DNA of 64,000 bases from Ramlibacter tataouinensis. Lineage in GTDB: Bacteria; Pseudomonadota; Gammaproteobacteria; Burkholderiales; Burkholderiaceae_C. The DNA lies in the NCBI GenBank assembly GCA_002427815.1, contig DIZF01000065.1, forward strand, positions 1 to 64,000. Direction: 5' to 3'. A program made the position numbers and the translations under genes. Below, piece after piece: positions 1-8,966 of this stretch (position 1 is its first letter; each line of letters opens with the position of its first letter). Below the pieces are notes generated by a model, which saw nothing but the letters and a program-made list of their open reading frames with translations, was not told where the DNA came from and made no database searches.

Positions 1-1618
1 CGACAACACCGCACGCAAGCAGATCGAAGATGAGCGCATCAAGCTCGATCAGCGCCTGCGCGACCAGCAGTTCTATACGCGCTCGCTCATCGAATCCAAC
101 ATCGACGCGATCATGACCACCGATCCGCGAGGCATCATCACCGACGTCAACAAGCAGATGGAGGCGCTCACCGGCTGTACCCGCGACGAGCTGATCGGCG
201 CGCCGTTCAAGAGCTACTTCACCGATCCGGAACGGGCCGAGACGAGCATCAAGCAGGCCCTGACCCAGGGCAAGGTCACCGACTATGAGCTCACCGCGCG
301 CAGCAGGGACGGGAAGGAGACCGTGGTGTCCTACAACGCGACCACCTTCTACGACCGGGACCGAAAGCTCCAGGGCGTGTTCGCCGCTGCTCGCGACGTC
401 ACGGAGCGCAAACGCCTGGATCAGGTGCTGCAGGAAAAGAACGTCGAGCTCGAGAGCGCCATGGAAGTGGCGGACAAGGCTAACCTCGCCAAATCGGATT
501 TCCTGTCCAGCATGAGCCACGAGCTGCGCTCGCCGCTCAATGCGATCCTCGGATTCGCCCAATTGATGGAGTCGGGCTCACCCCCGCCGCTGCCCGCCCA
601 GAAGTCCAGCATCGAGCAGATTCTCCAGGCGGGTTGGTACCTGCTGGAGTTGATCAACGAAATCCTCGATCTCGCATTGATCGAGTCCGGCAAGCTGTCG
701 CTGTCGGTGGAACCCATTTCCCTGCCCGACGTGCTGCTCGATTGCCAGGCGATGATCGAACCGCAGGCGCAAAAGACCGGTATCCGCGTCGGCTTTCCCC
801 GGTTCGAAAGCTCTTGCTTCGTCAGTGCCGACCGGACCCGCTTGAAGCAGGTGCTGATCAACTTGCTGTCCAACGGGATCAAATACAACCGTGCCGGAGG
901 CACCGTGGAAGTAACGTGCCGCGCGCCGTCCGCGGACCGTCTGCGTATCAGCGTGCGGGATACCGGCAAGGGATTGCCCGCGGAAAAACGCGCGCAGCTG
1001 TTCCAGCCGTTCAATCGTCTCGGCCAGGAGGCCAGCAGCGAGGAAGGCACCGGCATCGGCCTGGTGGTCAGCAAGCGGCTGGTCGCATTGATGGGGGGCG
1101 AAATCGGCGTGGAAAGCACCGTCGGGGTGGGCAGTGTGTTCTGGTTCGAGCTGGATCTGGCGGCCGCGCCACAACTTGCTTTGGATGCAGACGACGCGCC
1201 TGTGCCGACCCATGCACCTGTCGAGCAGGGTGCAGCGCTGCGCACCCTGCTGTATGTGGAAGACAACCGGGCCAACCTGCAGTTGGTCGAGCAACTCATC
1301 GCGCGGCGTCCCGACATGCGCTTGTTGAGCGCGGTGGATGGCATGGGCGGCATCGCGCTGGCGCGCGCCCGGCAGCCGGAGGTGATCCTGATGGACATCA
1401 ATCTGCCTGGCATCAGCGGGCTCCAGGCGCTGAAAATCCTGCGTGGGGATCCGGCAACGAAGCACATCCCGGTGCTTGCCCTCAGCGCCAATGCCATGCC
1501 GCGCGACATCCAGAAAGGCCTGGCGGCGGGATTCTTCCGCTATCTCACCAAGCCGATCAAGATCAACGAGTTCATGGAGGCGCTGGACCTGGCGCTGGAG
1601 TTCGCGAAACAGGATTGA
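1..1618 (+). CDS. PAS hybrid sensor histidine kinase (5' end missing)
   Basis: The reading frame is open to the left edge of the window, so the N-terminus lies outside; the first in-window Met codon at 113 is internal. Visible domains in order: end of a helical linker, one PAS/PAC domain (about 80-410), a HisKA dimerisation helix with SHELRSPLN (phospho-accepting His codon at 518-520), a HATPase domain with N, G1 (DTGKGLP) and G2 (GTGIGL) boxes, and a C-terminal receiver domain with VILMDINLPG (phospho-accepting Asp codon at 1394-1396) and the conserved Lys near KPIK. It should autophosphorylate and pass the phosphate to its own receiver. No transmembrane segment is visible in this part. No response regulator partner lies downstream; the next gene is convergent msrA. 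Signal and output are unknown. Confidence 0.93.
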   Translation, partial: DNTARKQIEDERIKLDQRLRDQQFYTRSLIESNIDAIMTTDPRGIITDVNKQMEALTGCTRDELIGAPFKSYFTDPERAETSIKQALTQGKVTDYELTARSRDGKETVVSYNATTFYDRDRKLQGVFAAARDVTERKRLDQVLQEKNVELESAMEVADKANLAKSDFLSSMSHELRSPLNAILGFAQLMESGSPPPLPAQKSSIEQILQAGWYLLELINEILDLALIESGKLSLSVEPISLPDVLLDCQAMIEPQAQKTGIRVGFPRFESSCFVSADRTRLKQVLINLLSNGIKYNRAGGTVEVTCRAPSADRLRISVRDTGKGLPAEKRAQLFQPFNRLGQEASSEEGTGIGLVVSKRLVALMGGEIGVESTVGVGSVFWFELDLAAAPQLALDADDAPVPTHAPVEQGAALRTLLYVEDNRANLQLVEQLIARRPDMRLLSAVDGMGGIALARARQPEVILMDINLPGISGLQALKILRGDPATKHIPVLALSANAMPRDIQKGLAAGFFRYLTKPIKINEFMEALDLALEFAKQD

Positions 1619-1654
1619 AGGGTCACTTCGACCGGCGCCACAGGCGTGGGGCGG

Positions 1655-2197
1655 CTAGGCTTTCACCAGCTGCGCAAAGGTCTTGCGGAACTTGGCGACC
1701 TTGGGCGCGGCCACCGCCATGCAATAGCCCTGGTAGGGGTTCTTCTCGAAGAAGTCCTGGTGGTATTCCTCGGCCGGCCAGTAGCTGGAAAGCGGCAGCA
1801 CCTCGGTGACGACCGGCTTGCCGAACAGCTTGTCCTGGCTCATCTCGCGGATCATGTCGTCGGCCACCTGCTTCTGCTCGGGCGTCGTGTAGTAGATGCC
1901 GCTGCGGTACTGGGTGCCGCTGTCGGCGCCCTGCCGGTTCAAGGTGGTGGGGTCGTGGACGACGAAGAAGATTTCCAGGATCTGGCGCAAGTTGATCTGC
2001 GCCGGATCGTAGGTGAGCTTGACCACTTCGTTGTGGCCGGTGGTGCCGGTGCACACCTGCTCGTAGCTGGGCCGCTCGACATGGCCGTTGCTGTAGCCCG
2101 ACTCAACGTCGGTGATGCCCTTGACCTTCACGTAGACCGCCTCGGTGCACCAGAAGCAGCCGCCGCCGAGCACGATGGTTTCAAGCGCAGTGGACAT
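1655..2197 (-). CDS. msrA: Peptide-methionine (S)-S-oxide reductase MsrA
   Basis: A 180-residue protein of normal MsrA length. The family signature GGGCFWC lies at residues 11-17, with the catalytic Cys at 14, and a C-terminal resolving Cys in the GYC segment. It reduces the S-epimer of methionine sulfoxide in proteins using thioredoxin and acts in the cytoplasm. No signal peptide is present. It is convergent with the sensor kinase to its left and lies downstream of the 13-gene operon with an 83-bp gap, so it could be read through from that operon, although it is probably a separate unit. No msrB is present in the window. Confidence 0.95.
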   Translation of the reverse strand: MSTALETIVLGGGCFWCTEAVYVKVKGITDVESGYSNGHVERPSYEQVCTGTTGHNEVVKLTYDPAQINLRQILEIFFVVHDPTTLNRQGADSGTQYRSGIYYTTPEQKQVADDMIREMSQDKLFGKPVVTEVLPLSSYWPAEEYHQDFFEKNPYQGYCMAVAAPKVAKFRKTFAQLVKA

Positions 2198-2280
2198 GGT
2201 GGTGGCTCCAGTAAAGAAGTTCGCGGTTGCGGACGGCCGATCTTAGCGGCGCGCCCCTTTCTGTGCCGCCGGCGGACCCA

Positions 2281-3138
2281 TCACCCCTCGTAGCGCTTGC
2301 CCGCTTCCAGCAGCTGCGGCGTGCCGATCAGACTGTTGAGTCCGTCGAAGTCCAGCATGCGTTGCTGCCAGGGCGCCGTGGTGCCGTGCTGCCGCAGGCT
2401 GGCGTAATAACCCTGCAGCGTGTGGGCCACGGCGCGCGCCGTCCCGCCCGGAAAGATCACGATCCGGAAACCGCGTTGGCCCAGCTCGGCGGCGCTTTGT
2501 ACCGGGGTCTTGCCGCCTTCGACCATGTTGGCCAGCAGCGGCACCCGCTGCGCGAAACGCCCGCAGGCCGCATCCATGTGTGCGGGAGAGCGCAGGGCCT
2601 CGATGAAAAGCGCGTCGACTCCGCACTCCAGGTAGCGCTCGGCGCGCTCCAGCGCCGCGTCCAGGCCCTCGACGGCCAGCGCATCGGTGCGCGCCAGGAT
2701 CAGCGTGGCGTCCGACCGGCGCGCATCGAGCGCGGCGCGCAATTTGCCCTGCATCTGCGCAACCGGCACCACCGTCTTGCCCTCCAGATGGCCGCAGCGC
2801 TTGGGAAAGGTCTGGTCTTCCAGCTGGATCATCGCGGCGCCGGCGCGCTCGAACTCGCGCACCGTGCGCTGGGTGTTCAGCGCGTTCCCGAAACCGGTGT
2901 CGGCATCGACGATCACCGGAAGCGCGACCCGTTCCGTGATCAGCGACAGCGTCTGCGCCACTTCGCTCGCCGTCGTGAGGCCGATGTCGGACCGGCCCAG
3001 CCGCGTGTAGGCGATCGATGCACCCGAAAGGTACAGCGCCTCGAAGCCGGCCTGCTCGGCCACCAGCGCGCTCAGCGCATCGTAGATGCCCGGGGCCAGC
3101 AGCGGCTGGCCGGCCTGGAGACGTTGTTTCAAATTCAT
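2281..3138 (-). CDS. Isocitrate lyase / PEP mutase family lyase (PrpB-like)
   Basis: Length is 285 residues, the normal size for the PEP mutase / isocitrate lyase superfamily (2-methylisocitrate lyase, 2,3-dimethylmalate lyase, oxaloacetate decarboxylase). The frame shows the metal site DADTGFGN, QLEDQ and the lyase loop KRCGHLEGK, whose Cys and His are the acid-base residues of true C-C lyases; this favours a lyase over a mutase. The ATG at 3138 is preceded by GGAGG and overlaps the stop of the upstream FAD gene by 4 bp; a longer frame upstream has no such support. It is the last gene of the operon and would do the final retro-aldol cleavage. The exact substrate cannot be told from sequence. 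Confidence 0.88.
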   Translation of the reverse strand: MNLKQRLQAGQPLLAPGIYDALSALVAEQAGFEALYLSGASIAYTRLGRSDIGLTTASEVAQTLSLITERVALPVIVDADTGFGNALNTQRTVREFERAGAAMIQLEDQTFPKRCGHLEGKTVVPVAQMQGKLRAALDARRSDATLILARTDALAVEGLDAALERAERYLECGVDALFIEALRSPAHMDAACGRFAQRVPLLANMVEGGKTPVQSAAELGQRGFRIVIFPGGTARAVAHTLQGYYASLRQHGTTAPWQQRMLDFDGLNSLIGTPQLLEAGKRYEG

Positions 3139-4544
3139 GCAACCTCCGTGGATGCCAGATAGTGCGCCAGCGTGCGCGCGGCGATGGCGCCGCCCGCGAC
3201 GGCGCTGAGAAGTCCGTTGCCCGACAGGTAGCCCCACACGGCATTGCCGGAAACCCCGCGCGCGGCGCCGCCGGCGGCCAGCAGGTTGGGCCAGGGCGTG
3301 CCGTCCTGGCGCAGGACACGGCATTGCGCGTCGATGGCCAGCCCGCCCTGGGTGTGGAACAGCGCGCCGGTGACTTTCGCCGCGTGATACGGCGGCACCA
3401 GCGCGCGCTTGAAACGGCGGCCATCGGGCGTGACTGCGCCCTCACGCACGCCATCCAGCGTGGCGCACAGCGCGGCACCATCGCAGTCGATCAGGCTCGC
3501 CAGTGCGGCCATGTCGTTCGCGGTGCGCACCGCGCCGACGGCTTGCGCCTCGCGGAAATCCGGGAACTGCTGCGCGAAGGCCAGCAGCGCGTCGTCGAAC
3601 ACGTCCCAGGCGATGCCGCCGGGCTGCGCCAGCACCTGCACCGCCGCTTCCGAATAGCCCTGGGTCTCGTCGTGGAAACGCCGCCCTTCCCGGTTGACCT
3701 GGATGCCGCCTTCGGTCATGAGCGCCCACGAAATCAGCACGCCCTGCGGCATGGCCCAGGAGCCGTGACCCTGATAGCCGCCCAGGTCGGCCAGTTGCGC
3801 CCCTAGTGCGCGGCCCCAGGCGATGGCGCTGCCGTCGTTGCCGACGTGACCGGCGAAAGTGGCGGCGGCCATCTCGGGCAACAGCTCGCGCACCAGCTGC
3901 GGATTGCCGCCGAAGCCATTGCAGGCCAGCAGCACCGCGCGGCAACGCAGCCGTTCCATCAGGCCATCCGGGCGCCGGTAGCCCAGGCCCAGGATCCTTC
4001 CGTCATCACCCACCCACAGTTCGCGCACCAGGGCGTCGGTCATCACGGTGACGCTGGCGGCGTCGGCCGCGCGCTGCAACCGAGTCATCAGCGCCGCGCC
4101 GGTTCGCTCCGGCACCGCGTGCATGCGCAGGGCGCTGTGGCCGGGATAGAGGAACCCCTTGAGCACTTCGAACTGCAGGCCGTGTCGCGCGTCCAGCGCA
4201 TCCAGCGCGGGGCCGATCGCGTTGGCGTAGGCCTGCACCAGGTGCGGCGCCGCGTTGCCGTGCGCCTTGGCCTGGATGTCGCGCGCGAACCGCCCGGGGC
4301 TGTCGGCGATGCCCGCCGCCTGCTGCGCCCGCGTGCCGGCTGCCGGAATGAAGCCCGAGGACAGCGCCGTGGACCCCGAAGGCGCCGCATCGCGCTCAAG
4401 CACCACGCACTCAACTCCCGCATCGGCCAGCATCAGCGCAGCCGTGAGTCCGCAGGCACCGCCGCCGACGATCGCCACCGCGACCTGCGGCGCGTCGGCC
4501 GGCAATTGCGCCGAACGCACGACTTGCGGCGTGTCCCCGTTCAT
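3135..4544 (-). CDS. FAD-dependent dehydrogenase, fumarate reductase / tricarballylate dehydrogenase type
   Basis: 469 residues. The N-terminus has the dinucleotide-binding motif IVGGGACGLTAAL (about residues 25-37) followed by an acidic strand end (VLERD). The middle and C-terminus carry the FAD_binding_2 pattern of soluble fumarate reductases, 3-ketosteroid dehydrogenases and TcuA: a GGAARGVSG motif and the glycine-rich GGLAID stretch. Such enzymes introduce or reduce a C=C bond next to a carboxylate or carbonyl. There is no signal peptide and no cytochrome domain. Its gene overlaps the following lyase by 4 bp and starts 8 nt after the hydantoinase stop, so it belongs to the operon. By context it may make an unsaturated acid for the LeuC/LeuD-like hydratase; that is inference. 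Confidence 0.85.
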   Translation of the reverse strand: MNGDTPQVVRSAQLPADAPQVAVAIVGGGACGLTAALMLADAGVECVVLERDAAPSGSTALSSGFIPAAGTRAQQAAGIADSPGRFARDIQAKAHGNAAPHLVQAYANAIGPALDALDARHGLQFEVLKGFLYPGHSALRMHAVPERTGAALMTRLQRAADAASVTVMTDALVRELWVGDDGRILGLGYRRPDGLMERLRCRAVLLACNGFGGNPQLVRELLPEMAAATFAGHVGNDGSAIAWGRALGAQLADLGGYQGHGSWAMPQGVLISWALMTEGGIQVNREGRRFHDETQGYSEAAVQVLAQPGGIAWDVFDDALLAFAQQFPDFREAQAVGAVRTANDMAALASLIDCDGAALCATLDGVREGAVTPDGRRFKRALVPPYHAAKVTGALFHTQGGLAIDAQCRVLRQDGTPWPNLLAAGGAARGVSGNAVWGYLSGNGLLSAVAGGAIAARTLAHYLASTEVA

Positions 4545-4551
4545 CGCGGGT

Positions 4552-6024
4552 TCAAGCCGTCGGGCGGAACAGGTATTCGCCCATCGGCTTGCCGATCACG
4601 TTGCCATCCTGGTAGATCAGATGGCCGCGCAGGAAGGTCTCCTCCACCCGCGCCGAAAGCTCCAACCCCTCGAACGGCGTGTAGCCCTGGGTCGAAGGCG
4701 AGCCCTTGGCCGAGATGGTCCAGGTGCGCGCCGGGTCGACCAGCGCGATGTCGGCGTCGAAACCTTCCACGATGTCGCCCTTGCGGTTCAGGCCGTAGCG
4801 CTGCGCCGCGTTCCAGCTGGTCACCTGCGCCATGTGGTTGTAGCTCATGCCGCGACGCGTGCCTTCGCTCACCAGCGAAGGCAACAGGTATTCGGTGCCG
4901 CCGAAACCGCTCTTGGCCATCCAGATGTTGCCGAAGTAGCGCTTGGGGATCTTCAGCTCATGGCGGCAGCAGGCGTGATCGCTCACCACCCAGTGCATCT
5001 CGCCGGCCAGCAGGGCCTCCCAGATGAACTCCACATCATCGCGCGGCCGGATCGGTGGATTCACCTTGGCCAGTTCAGCGGCGGGGCTGTTGATGTCGAG
5101 CATCAGGTGGCCTATCGTCACCTCGCGCCGGAAGTCGATGTGCGGGAACACGTCGGCCATCATCAGCGCCGCCTGCACCGCCTTGCGCGAACTCAGATGA
5201 AGCAGGTTGATGTTGGGCAGCGCGGTCTCGTGGGCCAGGTAGCTGGCGATGAACACCGCCAGCCCTTCGGAATGCTGGGGCCGCGAGGCGCTGTAGGCGG
5301 CCAGGCCCTTGAGCGACTTGTCCTTCTCGACGATCTTGGTGTAGGCCGTCATGATCTCGGCGGTCTCGCAGTGCAGCGACAGCGAAATCTGCTTGGCCCG
5401 CTCGGGCATCTTCTCGCGCGCCGCCTGGATCGCTCGCATCACGAATTCGAAATGCGCGTAATCGTAGCGCTCGTTCTCGCCGATCATCAGGAATTCGCGC
5501 TGGCTGTCGCTGGCGCCGTGCAGGCCGTGCGAGCCGTAGAACATGAAGATCTTGAAGCTGGGCACGCCGAACTTCTCGATCAGCATCTCGACCTCGCCGT
5601 TGTGGACGCTGTCCATCGGCGCCAGGTGGAAGCCGTAGTCGACGTGAAAGCGCCCCTTGGCCGTCTTGAGCACTTCGGGATAGAACTTCTTGTAGGGCCC
5701 GCCCTTGTTCAGGTAGTACTGCCCGGTGCGGAAATAGTTCAGGCTCGACGTGACGCCGCCCATCGCCGCCGCCTTGCTTTCGCTGACCGCATCCTCTTCC
5801 AGCGGTGCATAGATACCGCTGTGCATGTGGGCGTCCACCACCCCGGGGAAAGCCAGCCGGCCCTTGCCGTCGTGCACGGTCCTGGCCAGCGTCACGTCGA
5901 TGCCCGGTGCGACTTTCGCGAACTTGCCGCCGGTGATCGCGATGTCGGCCTCGTGCACGGTGTTGCCGTGGGGCCTGACCACGCGCACGTTCTTGATCAA
6001 CAGGTCATAGGGTTTAGCGCTCAT
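4552..6024 (-). CDS. Dihydropyrimidinase / D-hydantoinase-like amidohydrolase
   Basis: 490 residues, typical for the cyclic amidohydrolase family. All binuclear metal ligands can be seen: HMH after VVDA, the lysine in SFKIF that is carboxylated in the family, His in LHCET, His in LHLSS and Asp in VVSDH. The family hydrolyses cyclic amides, imides and ureides (hydantoins, dihydropyrimidines, dihydroorotate, allantoin). The start at 6024 overlaps the LeuD-like stop by 4 bp; an in-frame extension further upstream is only a shadow of other genes. No carbamoylase or hydantoin racemase is nearby, so it need not be a hydantoin pathway; ring opening of a lactam or imide is an alternative. Confidence 0.9.
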   Translation of the reverse strand: MSAKPYDLLIKNVRVVRPHGNTVHEADIAITGGKFAKVAPGIDVTLARTVHDGKGRLAFPGVVDAHMHSGIYAPLEEDAVSESKAAAMGGVTSSLNYFRTGQYYLNKGGPYKKFYPEVLKTAKGRFHVDYGFHLAPMDSVHNGEVEMLIEKFGVPSFKIFMFYGSHGLHGASDSQREFLMIGENERYDYAHFEFVMRAIQAAREKMPERAKQISLSLHCETAEIMTAYTKIVEKDKSLKGLAAYSASRPQHSEGLAVFIASYLAHETALPNINLLHLSSRKAVQAALMMADVFPHIDFRREVTIGHLMLDINSPAAELAKVNPPIRPRDDVEFIWEALLAGEMHWVVSDHACCRHELKIPKRYFGNIWMAKSGFGGTEYLLPSLVSEGTRRGMSYNHMAQVTSWNAAQRYGLNRKGDIVEGFDADIALVDPARTWTISAKGSPSTQGYTPFEGLELSARVEETFLRGHLIYQDGNVIGKPMGEYLFRPTA

Positions 6025-6536
6025 GATGGAGTCCTCGGTTGATAACGATTCTGAAGCTGGGCCAGCAGGCCGCCGGCTTCGACCATGTCGAGCAGGAAGC
6101 CGGGTATCGGTTCGGTCGCCAGGATCTGGCCGTCGGCGCGCGCGATGCCGCCGGCGCGGGCGTCGAAGGCGATGCGCTCGCCTTCCTGGATCTCCTGGGC
6201 GCGCTCGCACCTCAACAGCAACAAGCCGACGTTGAAGGCATTGCGGAAATACAGGCCGCTGAACGAGGGCGCGATCACCGCGGCGACGCCCAGTTGCACC
6301 AGCGCCGACGCCGCCTGTTCGCGCGACGACCCGATGCCGAAATTGGGGCCGGCCACGAGCACGTCGCCGCGCTGAACGCCGGCCGCGAAATCGGGCCGCA
6401 CCGCCTCCAGGCAATGGGTCGCGATGACCTCGATGCCGCTCTTCATGGCATGGCCCGGCGCGAGCTGATCGGTGTCGATGTCGGCGCCCACGCGCCAGAC
6501 GCGGGCGCCGACGGAAGAAGTCGCGCTCAGCGTCAC
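6021..6536 (-). CDS. Aconitase-family hydratase small subunit (LeuD-like)
   Basis: 171 residues, the swivel-domain subunit of the 3-isopropylmalate dehydratase / dimethylmaleate hydratase type. The substrate loop FGIGSSREQA is clear, as is the N-terminal GADIDTDQL. The start is a GTG at 6536, with GAGG about 9 nt upstream; there is no ATG in the conserved N-terminal region. Its stop overlaps the hydantoinase ATG. Unusually it is separated from its LeuC-like partner by a MmgE/PrpD gene and a Bug receptor gene. Leucine synthesis is unlikely because no leuB or leuA is near and the operon is catabolic in content. Confidence 0.88.
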   Translation of the reverse strand: MTLSATSSVGARVWRVGADIDTDQLAPGHAMKSGIEVIATHCLEAVRPDFAAGVQRGDVLVAGPNFGIGSSREQAASALVQLGVAAVIAPSFSGLYFRNAFNVGLLLLRCERAQEIQEGERIAFDARAGGIARADGQILATEPIPGFLLDMVEAGGLLAQLQNRYQPRTPS

Positions 6537-6544
6537 CTGCGGCC

Positions 6545-7564
6545 TCAGTCGGCCGTGGCGCCGGTCGTGCGCACCGCATCCACCCAGAGCGCGCGCTCCC
6601 GGGTGAACAGGGCCTCGCTGGCTTCCACCGGCACGCGCATGACCAGGGCGCCGCGTTTGGCCAGTTCGCCGCCGTAGCCCGGCGCGGCGGTGACGGCGGC
6701 CAGCGCGGCACGCAGACGCCCGAGGACGGGGGCGGGGGTGGCCGCCGGTGCATAGACCGCGAACCACACCGGAAGATCGAGCGACGGAAATCCGGATTCG
6801 ACCAGCGTCGGCACGTCGGGCAAATCCGGGTAACGGGCGGTGGTGGTCACGGCCAGGGCACGCAGCTTGTTCTGCCGGATGTGCGGCAGCACCGACTGCA
6901 CGCCGTTCACGGTGAAGCCGATGCGGCCCGACAGCAGGTCCGCCATCTGCGGCGCCGCGCCCTGGTAGGGAATATGCAGGAATTTCACCTTCGCGGCGGT
7001 AGCGAGCATTTCGGTCGTCAGATGGGTCAGCGATCCGATGCCGTTGGAGCCATACGAAATCGTCCCGGGATTGGCGCGCGCCAGGGCGATCAGCTCGCCT
7101 ATCGTTTTCGCGGGAACCGCTTGCGGGTTCGAGACCACCACGTTGGGAAAACTGCCCAGCATGCCCACGTAGGTGTAGTCGGTGTCGGGGTCATAGCCGA
7201 GCTTCTTGTTCTTGTACAGCGCCTTGTTGATGAACATCAGGCCCTGGCCGGCGACCAGCAGCGTGAGGCCGTCGGGATTGGAACGCGCCACGTATTCGGC
7301 CGCGATCCCGCCCGCGGCGCCGGCCTTGTTTTCCACCAGCACGGGTTGGCCCAGCTGGGCCGCCATGCCGTCGGCGGCAAGGCGTGCCAGCGCGTCGGTG
7401 GGACCGCCGGCGGGAAACGGCACGACCAGGCGCACCGGACGCGACGCGTTGTCCTGCGCCCAGGCCGTCGTGGTCATGGCGGCCAGCGACAGTGCGGGCG
7501 TCCAGCGCAGCACCTCGCGCCGGGTCACGGCGCCGGCCGGTTCGATTCGATAGGCATCAGGCAT
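6545..7564 (-). CDS. Bug family periplasmic solute-binding protein (TctC-like)
   Basis: 339 residues. The N-terminus has TRREVLRW followed by a hydrophobic stretch ending in AWAQ, consistent with Sec or Tat export; the pair RR is present but the full Tat consensus is not. The mature part shows the Bug signature VPFPAGGPTDALAR and the GxxIxYGSNGIGS region. Bug proteins bind carboxylates for tripartite tricarboxylate transporters or act as orphan sensors. No tctA/tctB membrane genes are in the window, so it is an orphan receptor beside a complete Liv ABC transporter. It overlaps the MmgE/PrpD stop by 8 bp. Confidence 0.92.
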   Translation of the reverse strand: MPDAYRIEPAGAVTRREVLRWTPALSLAAMTTTAWAQDNASRPVRLVVPFPAGGPTDALARLAADGMAAQLGQPVLVENKAGAAGGIAAEYVARSNPDGLTLLVAGQGLMFINKALYKNKKLGYDPDTDYTYVGMLGSFPNVVVSNPQAVPAKTIGELIALARANPGTISYGSNGIGSLTHLTTEMLATAAKVKFLHIPYQGAAPQMADLLSGRIGFTVNGVQSVLPHIRQNKLRALAVTTTARYPDLPDVPTLVESGFPSLDLPVWFAVYAPAATPAPVLGRLRAALAAVTAAPGYGGELAKRGALVMRVPVEASEALFTRERALWVDAVRTTGATAD

Positions 7565-8966
7565 TTGAAACTCCTTGGCGGCTGAACAGGGGGAATGACG
7601 GATTCACGGATGCGACGGGCAGAAGGCGCCAGAGCTCGCGCAGGCGGGTCGCCGCAGGGGCGTCCAGAAAGGCCGAGCAGAAAGCCCGGCTGGTTTCGCC
7701 GCTCACGCCGGGCGCGGCGTTATGGACGAACTTGGCAACGGCGCCCTCGGCATCGACGAGCAGGTCCGGATCGGACCCGGGGCCGACCTTTTCCTCATAG
7801 GACTGCCCGGCCACGATGACCTGCAGCGACGCTCCGCGCTGGCGTGTGGTCGTCAGCCCGGTGTCGATACGGACCTCGACCAGGGCTTCCAGCCGCCGCA
7901 GTTCGGCATCCTCGAAGCGCGGCGCCGCGTAGCTGGCAGCGTCGAGCTCGCCGAAGCGCAGCATGGCCGCGACGCCGAAGGTCAGGCTGAATTGCGCGGC
8001 CAGCGCTGTCGCGGGCCGCGGATTGCCGCAGTACACGGTGGCTTCCTCGTAGATCGTGAGCACGATCCGCTGGATGTCCGCGGTGCCGGCGTTCAGGCGC
8101 GCGCGGATGCGGCGCGCGGCTACCGCGCCGTAGTGCACATGCCGCACGGCGGCAAACGGCTTGAGATAGGCATCGAGGATGAGATCGGCCGACGCCTGCG
8201 GCAACGCATAGTGGGCGGCCGGGCAGCAATGCTCGGCGTACCAGGCCAGCGCATCGGGGGGCGCGTCGATTCCGGCTTGCGCGGCCAGCGCCGAGTCCAG
8301 TCCCAGCGCCGCGCTGTGCGCCAGGTACACATTGCGCACGTTGCGCCCGGTGCGGATCGGCAGGTAGAGGCTGGACGGCAGCTGGCAGGCGGCGATCGCG
8401 ACCGCATTCATGCTCGCGGCTGTCGAAAGGCCGAGCAGCCGCGCGACACCGGCCGCGACCCCCAGCGACGGCCAGTTGCCGTCCACGTGGAGCCCGGGCG
8501 CAACGCGCAGCCAGCCGCCGGCGCGCGCGCCGACCTCGTAGCCGACAGCCAGCGCATCGATCAATTCGCCGATGGTGGCATCGCGCTGCAGGGCGAGCGG
8601 CAGCAGCGCGGCAATGGCCGGAACGCCCGGACGTCCGTGCGCAAAGGCGTGGCCTTCGCAGGCCTCGTGCCAGGTCGGCGCGACCGCCATGATCTTGCAG
8701 GCCGCGTGAATGCTCATCCCGGGCCCCCCGGGGAAGCGAAAGTCACCCGGCGCCAGCGCCGCCGATTGCTGTTCGAGCGCGGCGACTTCGGGCGCGAGCC
8801 GCCCGGCCAGCGCGCAACCCAGCGTGTCCAGAAAGACCAGCCGTGCATGCGCCGAAACTCTCTCCGATGCGGGCCTGCGCTCGCGGTGCGCTATGGCGGC
8901 GCGCAGCGCTGCGGTGTGCGCGGCCCAGCGCTGGCCTGGCTGCAACCCGGTCGAGGTGACGCTCAT
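7557..8966 (-). CDS. MmgE/PrpD family dehydratase
   Basis: 469 residues, matching the MmgE/PrpD family (2-methylcitrate dehydratase, cis-aconitate decarboxylase, iminodisuccinate epimerase). The helical N-terminal half contains FLDTLGCALAG and the HGRPGVPAIAA and VGYEVGARAG segments typical of the family. The ATG at 8966 overlaps the stop of the LeuC-like gene by 4 bp; a longer frame to the right is a shadow of that gene. Enzymes here eliminate water or CO2, or epimerise small tri- or dicarboxylates, without a metal cluster. In the operon it sits between the two hydratase subunits, suggesting a linked isomerisation/dehydration step. Confidence 0.9.
   Translation of the reverse strand: MSVTSTGLQPGQRWAAHTAALRAAIAHRERRPASERVSAHARLVFLDTLGCALAGRLAPEVAALEQQSAALAPGDFRFPGGPGMSIHAACKIMAVAPTWHEACEGHAFAHGRPGVPAIAALLPLALQRDATIGELIDALAVGYEVGARAGGWLRVAPGLHVDGNWPSLGVAAGVARLLGLSTAASMNAVAIAACQLPSSLYLPIRTGRNVRNVYLAHSAALGLDSALAAQAGIDAPPDALAWYAEHCCPAAHYALPQASADLILDAYLKPFAAVRHVHYGAVAARRIRARLNAGTADIQRIVLTIYEEATVYCGNPRPATALAAQFSLTFGVAAMLRFGELDAASYAAPRFEDAELRRLEALVEVRIDTGLTTTRQRGASLQVIVAGQSYEEKVGPGSDPDLLVDAEGAVAKFVHNAAPGVSGETSRAFCSAFLDAPAATRLRELWRLLPVASVNPSFPLFSRQGVSNA

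Noticed and set aside
4255..6042. 595-aa plus-strand frame opposite the hydantoinase-like gene
   Set aside because: Antisense shadow; the minus-strand gene has all metal ligands.
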